In this document: one piece after another, positions 1 through 7,851 of the stretch
Layout of the letters: each line of letters begins with the position of its first letter
How positions within the stretch are numbered: position 1 is the stretch's first letter
Assembly (NCBI GenBank): GCA_964510575.1
Contig: CAZECN010000004.1
Coordinates: 1-64,000 of the forward strand
Length of the DNA: 64,000 nucleotides
Reading direction: 5' to 3'
From: CALKYB01 sp964510575
GTDB taxonomy: Bacteria > Bdellovibrionota_C > UBA2361 > SZUA-149 > CALKYB01
Made by a program: the position numbers and the translations under genes
The notes under the pieces: generated by a model
The model's input: only the letters and a program-made list of their open reading frames with translations
Databases searched by the model: none
Told to the model about the DNA's origin: nothing

Positions 1-708
1 GATTTCTGTTACGCCCGTAATCTCCCCTTCAATTAATGCTCTACTTCCAATTGGCATTTGTTGAACTATAGAGTCAGATGGATTTATTTCCATAGTTGAC
101 TGGAGCCACTCCACTTTACCGGGATATTGATAACTATTTGAAACTGAATATTTACCTTCACCTGTGACAGTGACTACTCCATCAAAAACGTTAGCTCGGT
201 TTTCATAGTAAAAATCGTATTCTGCCTTGCTTAAGGAAACTATGAAGTTGTCCCCGACTCTTCCATCGTAGTCTTCTGTATAAGCCGTAGCTTGGTAGCG
301 AGTCTCTCCATTTTCAGTGATTTTTTCAGGTTTGAGACTAAATCTGGCAGCTACTTTCTCTCCTTCTTTAAAGGGAATAATTATTCCCTCAGATTGCCTC
401 TCTGTTTTTGTGGACATGAACGGCAAAGCTCGTCCTTGAGATCTAGGATCGAGGACAATTGCTACTTCATTTCCGTTTATAAACTGCCCCTGTCTGGGGT
501 CCTGAGACGTAACCCTTTCAATTGCCTCCAGTACCTCGCTAGGAGTTGAGCTTGTCTCAGCATTAGGATTGACTAGCTCATTAATATCGGGCGACAAACC
601 AGATTCGGCTTGGCTTAGCTTTAGCTCAGACCATTGAACTTCTCCATGTTGATCTGCAACTTCTTGGGAACTGGATTCGGATGTAAAGGGGCTATCTGTT
701 TTAGCCAT
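1..708 (-). CDS. Unknown protein, C-terminus cut by window edge
   Basis: The frame reads 236 codons without a stop from an ATG at 708 down to base 1, so the C-terminus lies outside the window. I do not recognise the family. The first ~75 residues are hydrophilic and rich in Ser, Glu and Gln, with no signal peptide or membrane segment. From about residue 80 it looks like beta-rich globular sequence, with alternating hydrophobic residues and short Gly/Asn/Asp turns. It lies 165 bases downstream of the transglutaminase-like gene on the same strand, so the two may be co-transcribed. Function is open. Confidence 0.75.
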   Translation of the reverse strand, partial: MAKTDSPFTSESSSQEVADQHGEVQWSELKLSQAESGLSPDINELVNPNAETSSTPSEVLEAIERVTSQDPRQGQFINGNEVAIVLDPRSQGRALPFMSTKTERQSEGIIIPFKEGEKVAARFSLKPEKITENGETRYQATAYTEDYDGRVGDNFIVSLSKAEYDFYYENRANVFDGVVTVTGEGKYSVSNSYQYPGKVEWLQSTMEINPSDSIVQQMPIGSRALIEGEITGVTEI

Positions 709-873
709 AACGTTTACCTAAAAAACCTTAAACTACTTAACTCTCTCTGTTATGCGGAATTCAAGAAAACTGACCCAATTTAGCTTAAATAGCTGATTTG
801 CCGAACTTTTTTGAGCGTGCAGCTACACCCGTCTATGGCTAAACTAGTGTAAAAAACAGGTTCTCCCCCGCTC

Positions 874-1557
874 TTAGGTAGAGGCTGATCTCTGCTTTCT
901 ATAAACGTGAAACTCACCATCCATACTGGGTTCCAAGTCAAACTCCAGCGTATTTCCTGTTGCCGGATCCTCGACGCTAACACGAAGCCAAACATGACCT
1001 GGAGCTGATACGAGATCAGTCTCAAATCCTTTTTGTTCTAGCGCATGACAAATCAATAGTGATTGTAAATTACAATCACCAACACCTTCTTTGAGTGCTA
1101 TGGTAATGTCTTCCCTGGGATTGGAGTGAAGTCTATGATCTCCATCCTTTAGTCTACTTGGGTGAAGTAACTTGTTACTTACAAGGTTGTAGACTTTTTC
1201 TAACACCTCTAAGGGGGTTCCTTGGATATCATCCACTTGTTTCATGATCTCCTGCACTTTCGGAATTTGTTCGAATTCCTCTTTCGAATATATAATCCCC
1301 ATTTCTGGGTCCTTTTTAGAACGACTTCGCAAATACTTTCCAACCATCTGCCCGACTACTGTATCTGGACTAAACTCATACGCATCACCATAATTTAGAG
1401 TGTTTAATACGGTCTTCCTCTTCCACATTTGATCAATTTGCTTGGAATAGTGCTCTTGTTCGCCGTTTTCCTTCTCAAGAGCAATTTCCTCTACTATGTT
1501 GGCGATGCCATTTGGGAGGTCACTGACGGTTTCCTGAATATTTTTTTGGCTAAACAA
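874..1557 (-). CDS. Transglutaminase-like (papain-fold) protein, main frame
   Basis: A 227-residue reading frame with a transglutaminase-like core in its C-terminal third. The putative triad is Cys162 in a GDCN context, His188 in an APGHVWLR context and Asp207 in FDLEP. This order and spacing match the bacterial transglutaminase/cysteine-protease superfamily, whose members act as proteases, amidases or cross-linking enzymes. There is no signal peptide, so it is probably cytoplasmic. The frame can only begin at a TTG (1557), five codons after a stop. A second frame upstream carries a plausible N-terminus and joins at a run of seven A residues, so the real product may be about 50 residues longer. 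Its substrate is unknown. Confidence 0.7.
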   Translation of the reverse strand: MFSQKNIQETVSDLPNGIANIVEEIALEKENGEQEHYSKQIDQMWKRKTVLNTLNYGDAYEFSPDTVVGQMVGKYLRSRSKKDPEMGIIYSKEEFEQIPKVQEIMKQVDDIQGTPLEVLEKVYNLVSNKLLHPSRLKDGDHRLHSNPREDITIALKEGVGDCNLQSLLICHALEQKGFETDLVSAPGHVWLRVSVEDPATGNTLEFDLEPSMDGEFHVYRKQRSAST

Positions 1558-1697
1558 GTTATTAGGGTTTCAGTGTCTGGAAGTCTCAGCTCAGTAAGGC
1601 CTTCGCAAGAGTGCTGCTTTGACACAGGATGTTCTTCGACAGACTCTCCCTTCCCAGCTTCTCCTACTGGCGGTAACTTTTTATCAAACATCGTCAT
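1494..1697 (-). other. Probable N-terminus of the transglutaminase gene in another frame
   Basis: From an ATG at 1697 a frame of 67 codons (starting MTMFDKK) overlaps the start of the transglutaminase frame by 64 bases. Its first ~50 codons look like a polar N-terminal arm. After the A7 run (T7 on the plus strand at 1541-1547) the other frame looks more protein-like. Joining the two at this homopolymer by a -1 shift would give one protein of about 275 residues. Possible causes are a real frameshift mutation, transcriptional or ribosomal slippage, or a sequencing error. Confidence 0.5.
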
Positions 1698-1895
1698 TGA
1701 AAACTCCTAACTGCTTCTAATATACAGTCATGCAGTTTTGTTGACTCGAATGAACCTTGAGAAGCTAAGTAGCTGTTGGCACTCGATAATATTATCACTT
1801 TCTCCGGTTGCAGTCGCAGGACAAATCGTGATTTAACCTAGTGCTAAGGTGGGTATTTTAGACACCCCTTAATTCTATTTCCAGCAGTCACCTCA

Positions 1896-3071
1896 GTGCA
1901 AGAATCAGTGCAAGAAGAAGACAAGAATATCGATATCTTTGAATTGGGCCAAAGCAAGCTAATTCTTGTTGGCACTGCCCATGTTTCAAAAACCAGCGCC
2001 GAGCTGGTTGAGCAAACAATTGAAAAGTATCAGCCTGATGTTGTCGCTCTTGAGCTAGACAGTGGTCGATTCGAATCTCTTAAAAACCCCGAGCGTTGGA
2101 AAGAAACCAATATCTACGAAGTCGTTAAAAGTGGAAGGGCTTATCTTCTTTTAGCCCAACTTGCCCTAGCCGGTTTTCAGAAAAGAATTGCTTCTCAATT
2201 CGGAATAAACCCTGGTCAAGAAATGATCTCGGGTATCCAAGGCGCTGATAAGCTTGGAAGCAGAATTGAGCTCATTGACCGGGAAGTTAAAATTACAATG
2301 AAACGAGCCTGGGGCAATGCCGGCTTTTTCTCAGTATTTAGAATCCTCTTATCTTTAATTTCTGGAATCTTCTCCAGTGAAAAAATGTCTGAAGAGGAAA
2401 TAGAAGCTCTTAAAGAAAATGACGCCCTGACTGCTATGATGTCAGAGTTCGATGACTTTCTTCCCGGAGTGAAAGACGTTCTAATCGATGAGCGTGACAG
2501 CTACATGTCTGAGAAACTTCGAAGGATTGAGGGCGAAACTATTGTCGCTATTGTAGGAGCAGGTCACGTTCCAGGCATGAAGAAGAAGCTAGGCAACGAG
2601 TTCGACCTAGCAGAGCTGGAAACAGTACCTCCCCCGAAGCCCTACACCAAACTCATTGCTTGGGGCATACCCTCAGTCATTCTTATTATGTTTATTGTCG
2701 GCTTTATGAATTCAGGTGCTGAGACTGGAAAGGAAATGGTCTTAACCTGGGTCCTTGCCAATGGAACGCTTGCTGCAGTTGGAGCACTGCTGGCTCTGGC
2801 ACACCCACTAACAATTTTGACAGCCTTTTTTGCTGCTCCCCTCACCTCTCTGAATCCAACAGTTGCAGCGGGCTGGGTATGCGGTTTAGTAGAGGCCATT
2901 CTAAAAAAGCCAAGGGTTATGGACCTAGAAGCGATTGGGGACGATATCACCAACGTTAAAGGATTCTGGTCGAATAGAGTCAGTAAAATATTGCTGATTA
3001 TTGCTTTCGCTAACATTGGAAGTATTTTAGGCACTGCTCTAGGTTTTGGACTAATAGCTCGTATGTTGTAA
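1896..3071 (+). CDS. TraB/PrgY family membrane protein
   Basis: A 391-residue protein of the TraB/PrgY (pheromone shutdown) family. The N-terminal soluble domain has the family signatures GTAHV (residues 26-30), ALELD (51-55) and GAGHVPG (221-227). The last ~140 residues hold about four hydrophobic segments. Family members carry conserved His and Glu residues and have been suggested to act as metalloproteases or peptide-binding proteins; the bacterial role is poorly known. The start is GTG at 1896; a second in-frame GTG lies four codons later. Its TAA overlaps the ATG of the next gene by one base, which suggests translational coupling. Confidence in the family is high, in function low. Confidence 0.85.
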   Translation: MQESVQEEDKNIDIFELGQSKLILVGTAHVSKTSAELVEQTIEKYQPDVVALELDSGRFESLKNPERWKETNIYEVVKSGRAYLLLAQLALAGFQKRIASQFGINPGQEMISGIQGADKLGSRIELIDREVKITMKRAWGNAGFFSVFRILLSLISGIFSSEKMSEEEIEALKENDALTAMMSEFDDFLPGVKDVLIDERDSYMSEKLRRIEGETIVAIVGAGHVPGMKKKLGNEFDLAELETVPPPKPYTKLIAWGIPSVILIMFIVGFMNSGAETGKEMVLTWVLANGTLAAVGALLALAHPLTILTAFFAAPLTSLNPTVAAGWVCGLVEAILKKPRVMDLEAIGDDITNVKGFWSNRVSKILLIIAFANIGSILGTALGFGLIARML

Positions 3072-3535
3072 TGGAAATCTTCCTGACCAATATGGACCCC
3101 CATCCACCACTCAGTGGATTTCCCCTCACTTTGATTTGTCTGCTGCTAGTTGCTGAAGGGCTTGGTTTTAAGTTGAATGAGGCTCGAATTGCTCCAATCA
3201 GGATTTTCCTACTATCCGCAATGACGCTCATAGTACCCCTAACCTACCTCAGCGGCCTCTACGCAATAGAACAAGGGGGAAATTGGTCGCTAGATCAAGG
3301 ATATCAAATTAGTCATCACCAATTAATGGCCAAACTAATCTTGATAATAATAGTGCCTGTAATTCTTTTTGGCTTTTTAAAAAGTTATTATCCTTCAAAA
3401 TTTTTAAACATTATTTACTTGTTATTCATCTTAACTACGGCCATTTTGGTGGCTTATACCAGTTTTAAAGGTGGTCAGCTTGTTTTTAAGCACGGCGTTG
3501 GTCTTAGCGGAAATGAAAAAGGTATCACACGGTGA
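3071..3535 (+). CDS. Small four-helix membrane protein, DUF2231-like
   Basis: A 154-residue integral membrane protein with about four predicted transmembrane helices. The N-terminus has the HPPLSGFPLTL pattern, close to the HP..-FPI motif that opens DUF2231 membrane proteins, and a later His-His pair (ISHHQ) could bind a ligand. Some DUF2231 proteins sit beside cytochrome or metal-redox genes, but nothing here proves that role. The ATG overlaps the previous stop by one base and its stop overlaps the next start by four bases, so all three genes are probably translated from one message. Confidence 0.65.
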   Translation: MEIFLTNMDPHPPLSGFPLTLICLLLVAEGLGFKLNEARIAPIRIFLLSAMTLIVPLTYLSGLYAIEQGGNWSLDQGYQISHHQLMAKLILIIIVPVILFGFLKSYYPSKFLNIIYLLFILTTAILVAYTSFKGGQLVFKHGVGLSGNEKGITR

Positions 3536-4557
3536 GTAAGCCAAAACAATTACAAATCGATTGTCACGTTCACATTGTGGGTGATGGTAGCTCTGGCAGT
3601 GGTTGCGAACTGCAGGTAGAAGGCAAAGTTAAGAAACTTATGTCTCGCTTTTACTGTAAGAAAATTGGTTTACCTAAAGACGCGCTTGATGGCGGAAACC
3701 TAGATACTCTTTACGTCGAACACCTTACGAAGCTAGTAAAGGAAAGCTCTCTAGATGCCGTGGTAATTCTCGCTCAGGATCATCCTTACGATCAGGAAAC
3801 TGGTGAGAAGATAGAAGACCAAGGACTCTTCTACGTTCCAAACGATTATGTAATAGAGCTGGCCAAAGCATACCGATTTTTCCTACCAGCTATTTCACTG
3901 CATCCAGCCAGGAAGGATGCCATAGCTGAACTGGAAAGATTAGTTGCTTCTGGGGCAGTAATGAACAAATTGCTCCCAAACTGCCATAACGTCGATTGCA
4001 GCAATGCTGACTACCAACCTTTTTGGAGGCGCATGGCAGAGATGAAAATCCCCTTACTTGCCCATACAGGTGGGGAGCATACGTTGCCTGTCATTAATAA
4101 GAATTATCAAGACCCACGGTACTTAACAGGAGCTTTAGATGCTGGGGTGACTGTTATTGCTGCCCACGCCGGAACTAAAAGCGGCTTATTTGATAAAGAT
4201 TACTCAAAAGTAATTAGAGAAATGTTGCGGCATTATCCTAATCTATACGTGGACAACAGCGCCTTTAACCTTCCATTTAGAAGCCGTTACGTTGTTAAGT
4301 GCTTAGACAAGAAAGTAGTCGGAAGAGTGCTGCATGGAAGTGATTACCCAGTGCCTATTTCAAGTATTTGGTCACTACTAAGAGGTTTCTTGCCTATCGA
4401 AACATTTAACGAAGCTAGAAAATGCAAGAACCCGCTACAGAAAGACATAATTTTAAAACGAGCTATGGGTTTTCCAGAGGATACGTTTTACCGCGTTGCC
4501 AAACTTCTACCTGAAGGCTCCCTACAGAACCTGCAAAGAATTGGATCTAAATTTTAG
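3532..4557 (+). CDS. Amidohydrolase family metal-dependent hydrolase
   Basis: A 341-residue TIM-barrel hydrolase of the amidohydrolase-related type. The expected metal-ligand pattern is visible: HVH at residues 12-14 on strand 1, His178 in AHTGGEH, His212 in AAHAG and Asp271 in HGSDYP. Such enzymes hydrolyse or decarboxylate small molecules through one or two bound metal ions; the substrate cannot be read from the sequence. The HGSDYP box resembles uronate isomerase- and decarboxylase-like relatives. The start is GTG at 3532, overlapping the stop of the DUF2231-like gene, so its partner is probably that membrane protein or the TraB protein. Confidence 0.8.
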   Translation: MSKPKQLQIDCHVHIVGDGSSGSGCELQVEGKVKKLMSRFYCKKIGLPKDALDGGNLDTLYVEHLTKLVKESSLDAVVILAQDHPYDQETGEKIEDQGLFYVPNDYVIELAKAYRFFLPAISLHPARKDAIAELERLVASGAVMNKLLPNCHNVDCSNADYQPFWRRMAEMKIPLLAHTGGEHTLPVINKNYQDPRYLTGALDAGVTVIAAHAGTKSGLFDKDYSKVIREMLRHYPNLYVDNSAFNLPFRSRYVVKCLDKKVVGRVLHGSDYPVPISSIWSLLRGFLPIETFNEARKCKNPLQKDIILKRAMGFPEDTFYRVAKLLPEGSLQNLQRIGSKF

Positions 4558-4589
4558 TAAAAGTTCTAAAGATAAAGAGAAAAGAAAAA

Positions 4590-4626
4590 CCTTCGTCTGG
4601 ACACCCGCTAAGATAACCAGACGAGG
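4590..4626 (+). repeat. Inverted repeat downstream of the amidohydrolase
   Basis: Arms CCTTCGTCTGG (4590-4600) and CCAGACGAGG (4617-4626) are complementary over about ten bases with one bulged base, around a 16-base loop. It lies 33 bases after the amidohydrolase stop and could form a stem at the end of that transcript. No T-run follows, so it is not a standard intrinsic terminator. Confidence 0.45.
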
Positions 4627-4660
4627 TTCAATATTTCACCATGCCATATGCCGAAGCTAG

Positions 4661-4801
4661 TTTTATGTTAAGGCGGTTTCCGGCATTAACCTAAACGATA
4701 CCTCCAATAGACCCATCAGTATCTATGGGGCAAAGAAAGACATTGGCTACCTTTCTCCTAGTGAAATTCTTAAAATCCTGAGAGGCCTGAAAGTCTACTA
4801 A
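4661..4801 (+). pseudogene. Possible gene remnant, 46 codons
   Basis: Between a TAG at 4658 and a TAA ending at 4801 lies a 46-codon open stretch with no ATG, GTG or TTG near its beginning. Its composition looks protein-like (for example SIYGAKKDIGYLSP followed by EILKILRGLK). It could be the decayed C-terminal end of a lost gene. I cannot assign a family, and chance is a real alternative. Confidence 0.25.
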
Positions 4802-4908
4802 CTCTCACGATTCTCAGGACTAAACCTCCAAATATACAATCCTTTGTCTTCTCTCTTTATGAAAAGACAATACAAAGATTAGAAAAATCACAATGAAATG
4901 AAAGCTCC

Positions 4909-5712
4909 CTACTCTTCTAAGCTAATACCTTCCAAGGTAAAGACAGCCTGCACTTGCTCTCTAAGCTGAGGACTGCGGTCTAGCACCTGATTAGCTACGG
5001 TTTTGAGATTAGTTTTCTCTTCAGGAGATGAAGCTATTCTAGCTAAGGCAACTAGAGCTTCCCCTGCCACCATATCAGATCCCTTTGCCACCCCTTCTAA
5101 ACGCTTTCGAGCTTCTTCTACATTTCGACTTTCCCCCACTAACCAGCTTTTGGCTTCAACCAAGCCAGCTAGTTCAATAGCGATATCCTCTGGTGTTTGA
5201 GTTGAAACCTGGGAAACTGCATCGCCAGAAAACCTTGAGCCAATAAGATTTTGAAGCAACTGTCTCGCCTCAGATTGCTTATTCTCTGCCATTAGTTTCT
5301 TAGCGGCATAGAGAGGAGCAAATTTAGCATAAGCAGAATCTGGGTACTTGCTCTTTAAAACGTCGAGTGAGTCCTCAAAGGCCCTGGTGGAACTTTGAAG
5401 CGTCTCTTCGCTAGCTTCAGGGTTGTTTTCTATTTCTTTTAGCGATTGCTGAATTCTATTGAACCCGTCAGAGGCTTGGGCTCTTTTACCTTCAGTTGAT
5501 GACTGAAACTGATTATAACCAAACACAGCTAGTATAAGCAGAGCCACGAATCCTAAAAACCTTGGCCAGTTTTCAGCTAAAAAGACTGCTGCATCATCGC
5601 TAACGCCTTCTACTTCTTTTAGCCTATCTGCTAAGTCACTCCCCTGCTCAGGTTCAGTGTTAAGTGGCTGATTTGGACTTTGCTCTTCGCTGCTTTCTTG
5701 TTCACTAGTCAT
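4909..5712 (-). CDS. Single-pass membrane protein with TPR-like periplasmic domain
   Basis: A 267-residue protein with a polar, acidic N-terminal arm (about 45 residues), one transmembrane helix around residues 52-66 (FLGFVALLILAVFGY) and a helical C-terminal domain. The layout resembles the YfgM-type TPR_21 proteins (ancillary SecYEG subunit): cytoplasmic arm, single anchor, periplasmic TPR-like domain made of Ala/Leu-rich helix pairs. In YfgM the domain links the Sec translocon to periplasmic chaperones. Similarity here is at the level of architecture, so the function is tentative. It is the last gene of a minus-strand run from miaB, 76 bases after the nuclease-family gene. Confidence 0.6.
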   Translation of the reverse strand: MTSEQESSEEQSPNQPLNTEPEQGSDLADRLKEVEGVSDDAAVFLAENWPRFLGFVALLILAVFGYNQFQSSTEGKRAQASDGFNRIQQSLKEIENNPEASEETLQSSTRAFEDSLDVLKSKYPDSAYAKFAPLYAAKKLMAENKQSEARQLLQNLIGSRFSGDAVSQVSTQTPEDIAIELAGLVEAKSWLVGESRNVEEARKRLEGVAKGSDMVAGEALVALARIASSPEEKTNLKTVANQVLDRSPQLREQVQAVFTLEGISLEE

Positions 5713-5788
5713 TTATCTTTATTTCTTTAAGTTTCTAAATCTCTATTTCTAAGGCTCTAATCTACTACCAATCAAATTTTAAAGAGGT

Positions 5789-6349
5789 TCACATTTTATA
5801 TTTGAAATCATCAGGAGCCATTCCATCCAGAATTTCAGCCCACTTTTCCTCATCGATATTTGCGAAATTTTCAGCAACGAACTCGGTTGATTCTACTCGA
5901 GCTGTTGGAGGAAGTTCTTCTCCAGTGTTCTCATCGATTACAAGCTGCACCTGAGCCTGGTCTAAGACTGCTGAAGCAACCATGATCGGAGCATTCACTC
6001 GGACCGCTAAAGCAATTGCATCACTCGGCCTTGCATCAACTGCCTTACTCACTTCCCCAATAGCCAAGTCTATGTCAGCTAGAAAAGTATTCTCCTGCAA
6101 ACCTTTAATTCTAATTTGAACAACTCGAGCTTCTAGTTCATCCAAAATGTTCGTCATTAAATCGTGAGTCATTGGACGGGCAAGGTCTACATTTTTTAGA
6201 GCCGACGCTATAGCTGTTGCCTCGGCGAGACCAATCCAAATCGGCAAGCAAACATCACCTTGAGAATTCTTCAAGATGACTATGGGCGCGTTTGATGCTG
6301 GGTCTAGCACTAGCCCTGCTACAAACATTTCTTGGTCAGACTCAGACAT
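5789..6349 (-). CDS. Bifunctional nuclease (DUF151) family protein
   Basis: A 186-residue protein of the bifunctional nuclease domain family (BFN, DUF151). Family hallmarks are visible: LPIWIG at residues 35-40, RPMTHDL at 58-64, and the ARPSDAIALA box at 105-114. Plant and some bacterial members show DNase/RNase activity; most bacterial members are not characterised. The protein has no membrane segment. The gene sits 31 bases downstream of miaB on the same strand, so an operon is likely. Confidence 0.9.
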   Translation of the reverse strand: MSESDQEMFVAGLVLDPASNAPIVILKNSQGDVCLPIWIGLAEATAIASALKNVDLARPMTHDLMTNILDELEARVVQIRIKGLQENTFLADIDLAIGEVSKAVDARPSDAIALAVRVNAPIMVASAVLDQAQVQLVIDENTGEELPPTARVESTEFVAENFANIDEEKWAEILDGMAPDDFKYKM

Positions 6350-6380
6350 TTAAAACTCCCTAGCTCTCTCTAATGGCACT

Positions 6381-7796
6381 CTACAAAATATCCCCATAGA
6401 GTCCATGTGGTGAGGCTGATTTCACCCTATAGCTCAATAAACTACCCACAAGCTGGCGGTCATTGGAGTTAACCTTAGAAAGCTCAGATGAGCCAGAAAG
6501 ATCTATCTCCACAGCTACATTTTCTGGGCTTCTCCCACGAATAAGTTGCGAGCCATTCGGTTTTTTATCAATTTTCTCAATTAATAGGGTAGAATCCTGG
6601 CCTACTTTTGCTGAATTAATCTCTCCAGCAATCTCAGAGGCTCTTTTCTGCAATCGACTAAGCCTAGTCCCTGCTATTTCCCTACCAGGCTCTGTATCAA
6701 CTCCATATTTTTCTAAAGCAACTGTGTTAGGTCTGGGTGAATAGAGAAAGGAATAAATTAGTTGATACCTGACCTTCTCAATAACCTGCATGGTCTGCTC
6801 AAAGTCATCTTCAGTTTCGCCAGGAAAACCAACAATTACATCAGTTGAGATTGCAATGTCTGGTCGAACTTCTCTTACTTGATCAACAATTTCCAAGTAC
6901 CTTTCTACTTTATAATTGCGGTTCATTTCCTTGAGAAGTCTGTTGGAGCCAGACTGTAAAGGCATGTGAATACTTGGACAAAGCTTCGGGTTAGTAGCGT
7001 ATAAATCAATAAAGCCTGGTCGAACTTCCGCGGGATGAGGACTAGTAAACCTTATCCTTTCAAGCTTCTCTATTTCTGAAATTCGCTGAACTAGTTCTTC
7101 AAAGCTAGATCGAGGTTGAAGGTCTCTTCCCCAGGAATTTACCGTCTGGCCCAGAAGCATAACTTCCCGAGCACCAATTGCAACCTTGTGCTTAATTTCC
7201 CTTTCAATCTCGGCAAAACTTCTGCTTACCTCAGGTCCGCGAGTAGTGGGAACCACGCAAAATGAACAGTTTTTATTACAGCCTCTTTGAATTGCCACCA
7301 TCGCTCGCACTGGCGAATAAAACACACCAAAGGAACTATCAAGTTCTTTTTGCTCTCCTTGCTTTAGCGGCGAGTAAGAATCGAGTTCTTCAGGTAATTC
7401 CTCCCATTCGTCTCTGTAATCTACTGCTACTTGACCAGTGGCTCCCTTTTTAGCTGAGTTAAGGAGCGAGGGAACTAAAGATAGATTGTGAGTACCAACG
7501 ACAAAATCAACAGAGGGCGCTCTTTTGATGATATTCTTTCCCTCTTGTTGGGCGACACAGCCACCTACGCCAACAACTAGATTAGGCTTAGTTTCTTTTA
7601 AGTCTCTAAGACGACCAAGAAGAGAAAAAAGCTTATGTTCTCCTTTCTCTCGAACACTGCAAGTATTTACAAAAACAAAATCAGCCTCTTCAGCACTGGA
7701 CACCGGTCGGTGATCTGCTGAAAGCAGGGCAAATATTTTCTCGCTGTCATATTCATTCATCTGACAGCCGAAGGTCTTTATAAACACTGAATGCAA
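6381..7796 (-). CDS. miaB: tRNA-2-methylthio-N6-dimethylallyladenosine synthase
   Basis: A 471-residue radical-SAM methylthiotransferase that adds a methylthio group to i6A37 in tRNAs reading UNN codons. The N-terminal UPF0004 domain has the three cluster cysteines Cys11 (FGCQMN), Cys46 (NTCSVR) and Cys80 (GGCVAQ). The radical-SAM motif is Cys173-x3-Cys177-x2-Cys180. A C-terminal TRAM domain is expected over the last ~70 residues. The FGCQMNEYDSE start fits MiaB rather than the related RimO or MtaB enzymes. Length is normal, with a modest insertion before the radical-SAM domain. Confidence 0.95.
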   Translation of the reverse strand: MHSVFIKTFGCQMNEYDSEKIFALLSADHRPVSSAEEADFVFVNTCSVREKGEHKLFSLLGRLRDLKETKPNLVVGVGGCVAQQEGKNIIKRAPSVDFVVGTHNLSLVPSLLNSAKKGATGQVAVDYRDEWEELPEELDSYSPLKQGEQKELDSSFGVFYSPVRAMVAIQRGCNKNCSFCVVPTTRGPEVSRSFAEIEREIKHKVAIGAREVMLLGQTVNSWGRDLQPRSSFEELVQRISEIEKLERIRFTSPHPAEVRPGFIDLYATNPKLCPSIHMPLQSGSNRLLKEMNRNYKVERYLEIVDQVREVRPDIAISTDVIVGFPGETEDDFEQTMQVIEKVRYQLIYSFLYSPRPNTVALEKYGVDTEPGREIAGTRLSRLQKRASEIAGEINSAKVGQDSTLLIEKIDKKPNGSQLIRGRSPENVAVEIDLSGSSELSKVNSNDRQLVGSLLSYRVKSASPHGLYGDIL

Positions 7797-7851
7797 TTAA
7801 AGGTTCCTAAAGAGAAATGGTAAACGAACTACCTAATCCAACATCTCGAGG

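Larger units (their letters stand above)
4558..4908. other. 351-base intergenic region with hairpin and coding remnant
   Basis: This region lies between the 3' ends of two convergent genes, so no promoter is needed. It holds an inverted repeat (arms 4590-4600 and 4617-4626), a 46-codon open stretch without a good start codon (4661-4801), and a short inverted repeat near 4850-4877 built around CTTTGT and ACAAAG. No RNA gene was recognised. Confidence 0.6.
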
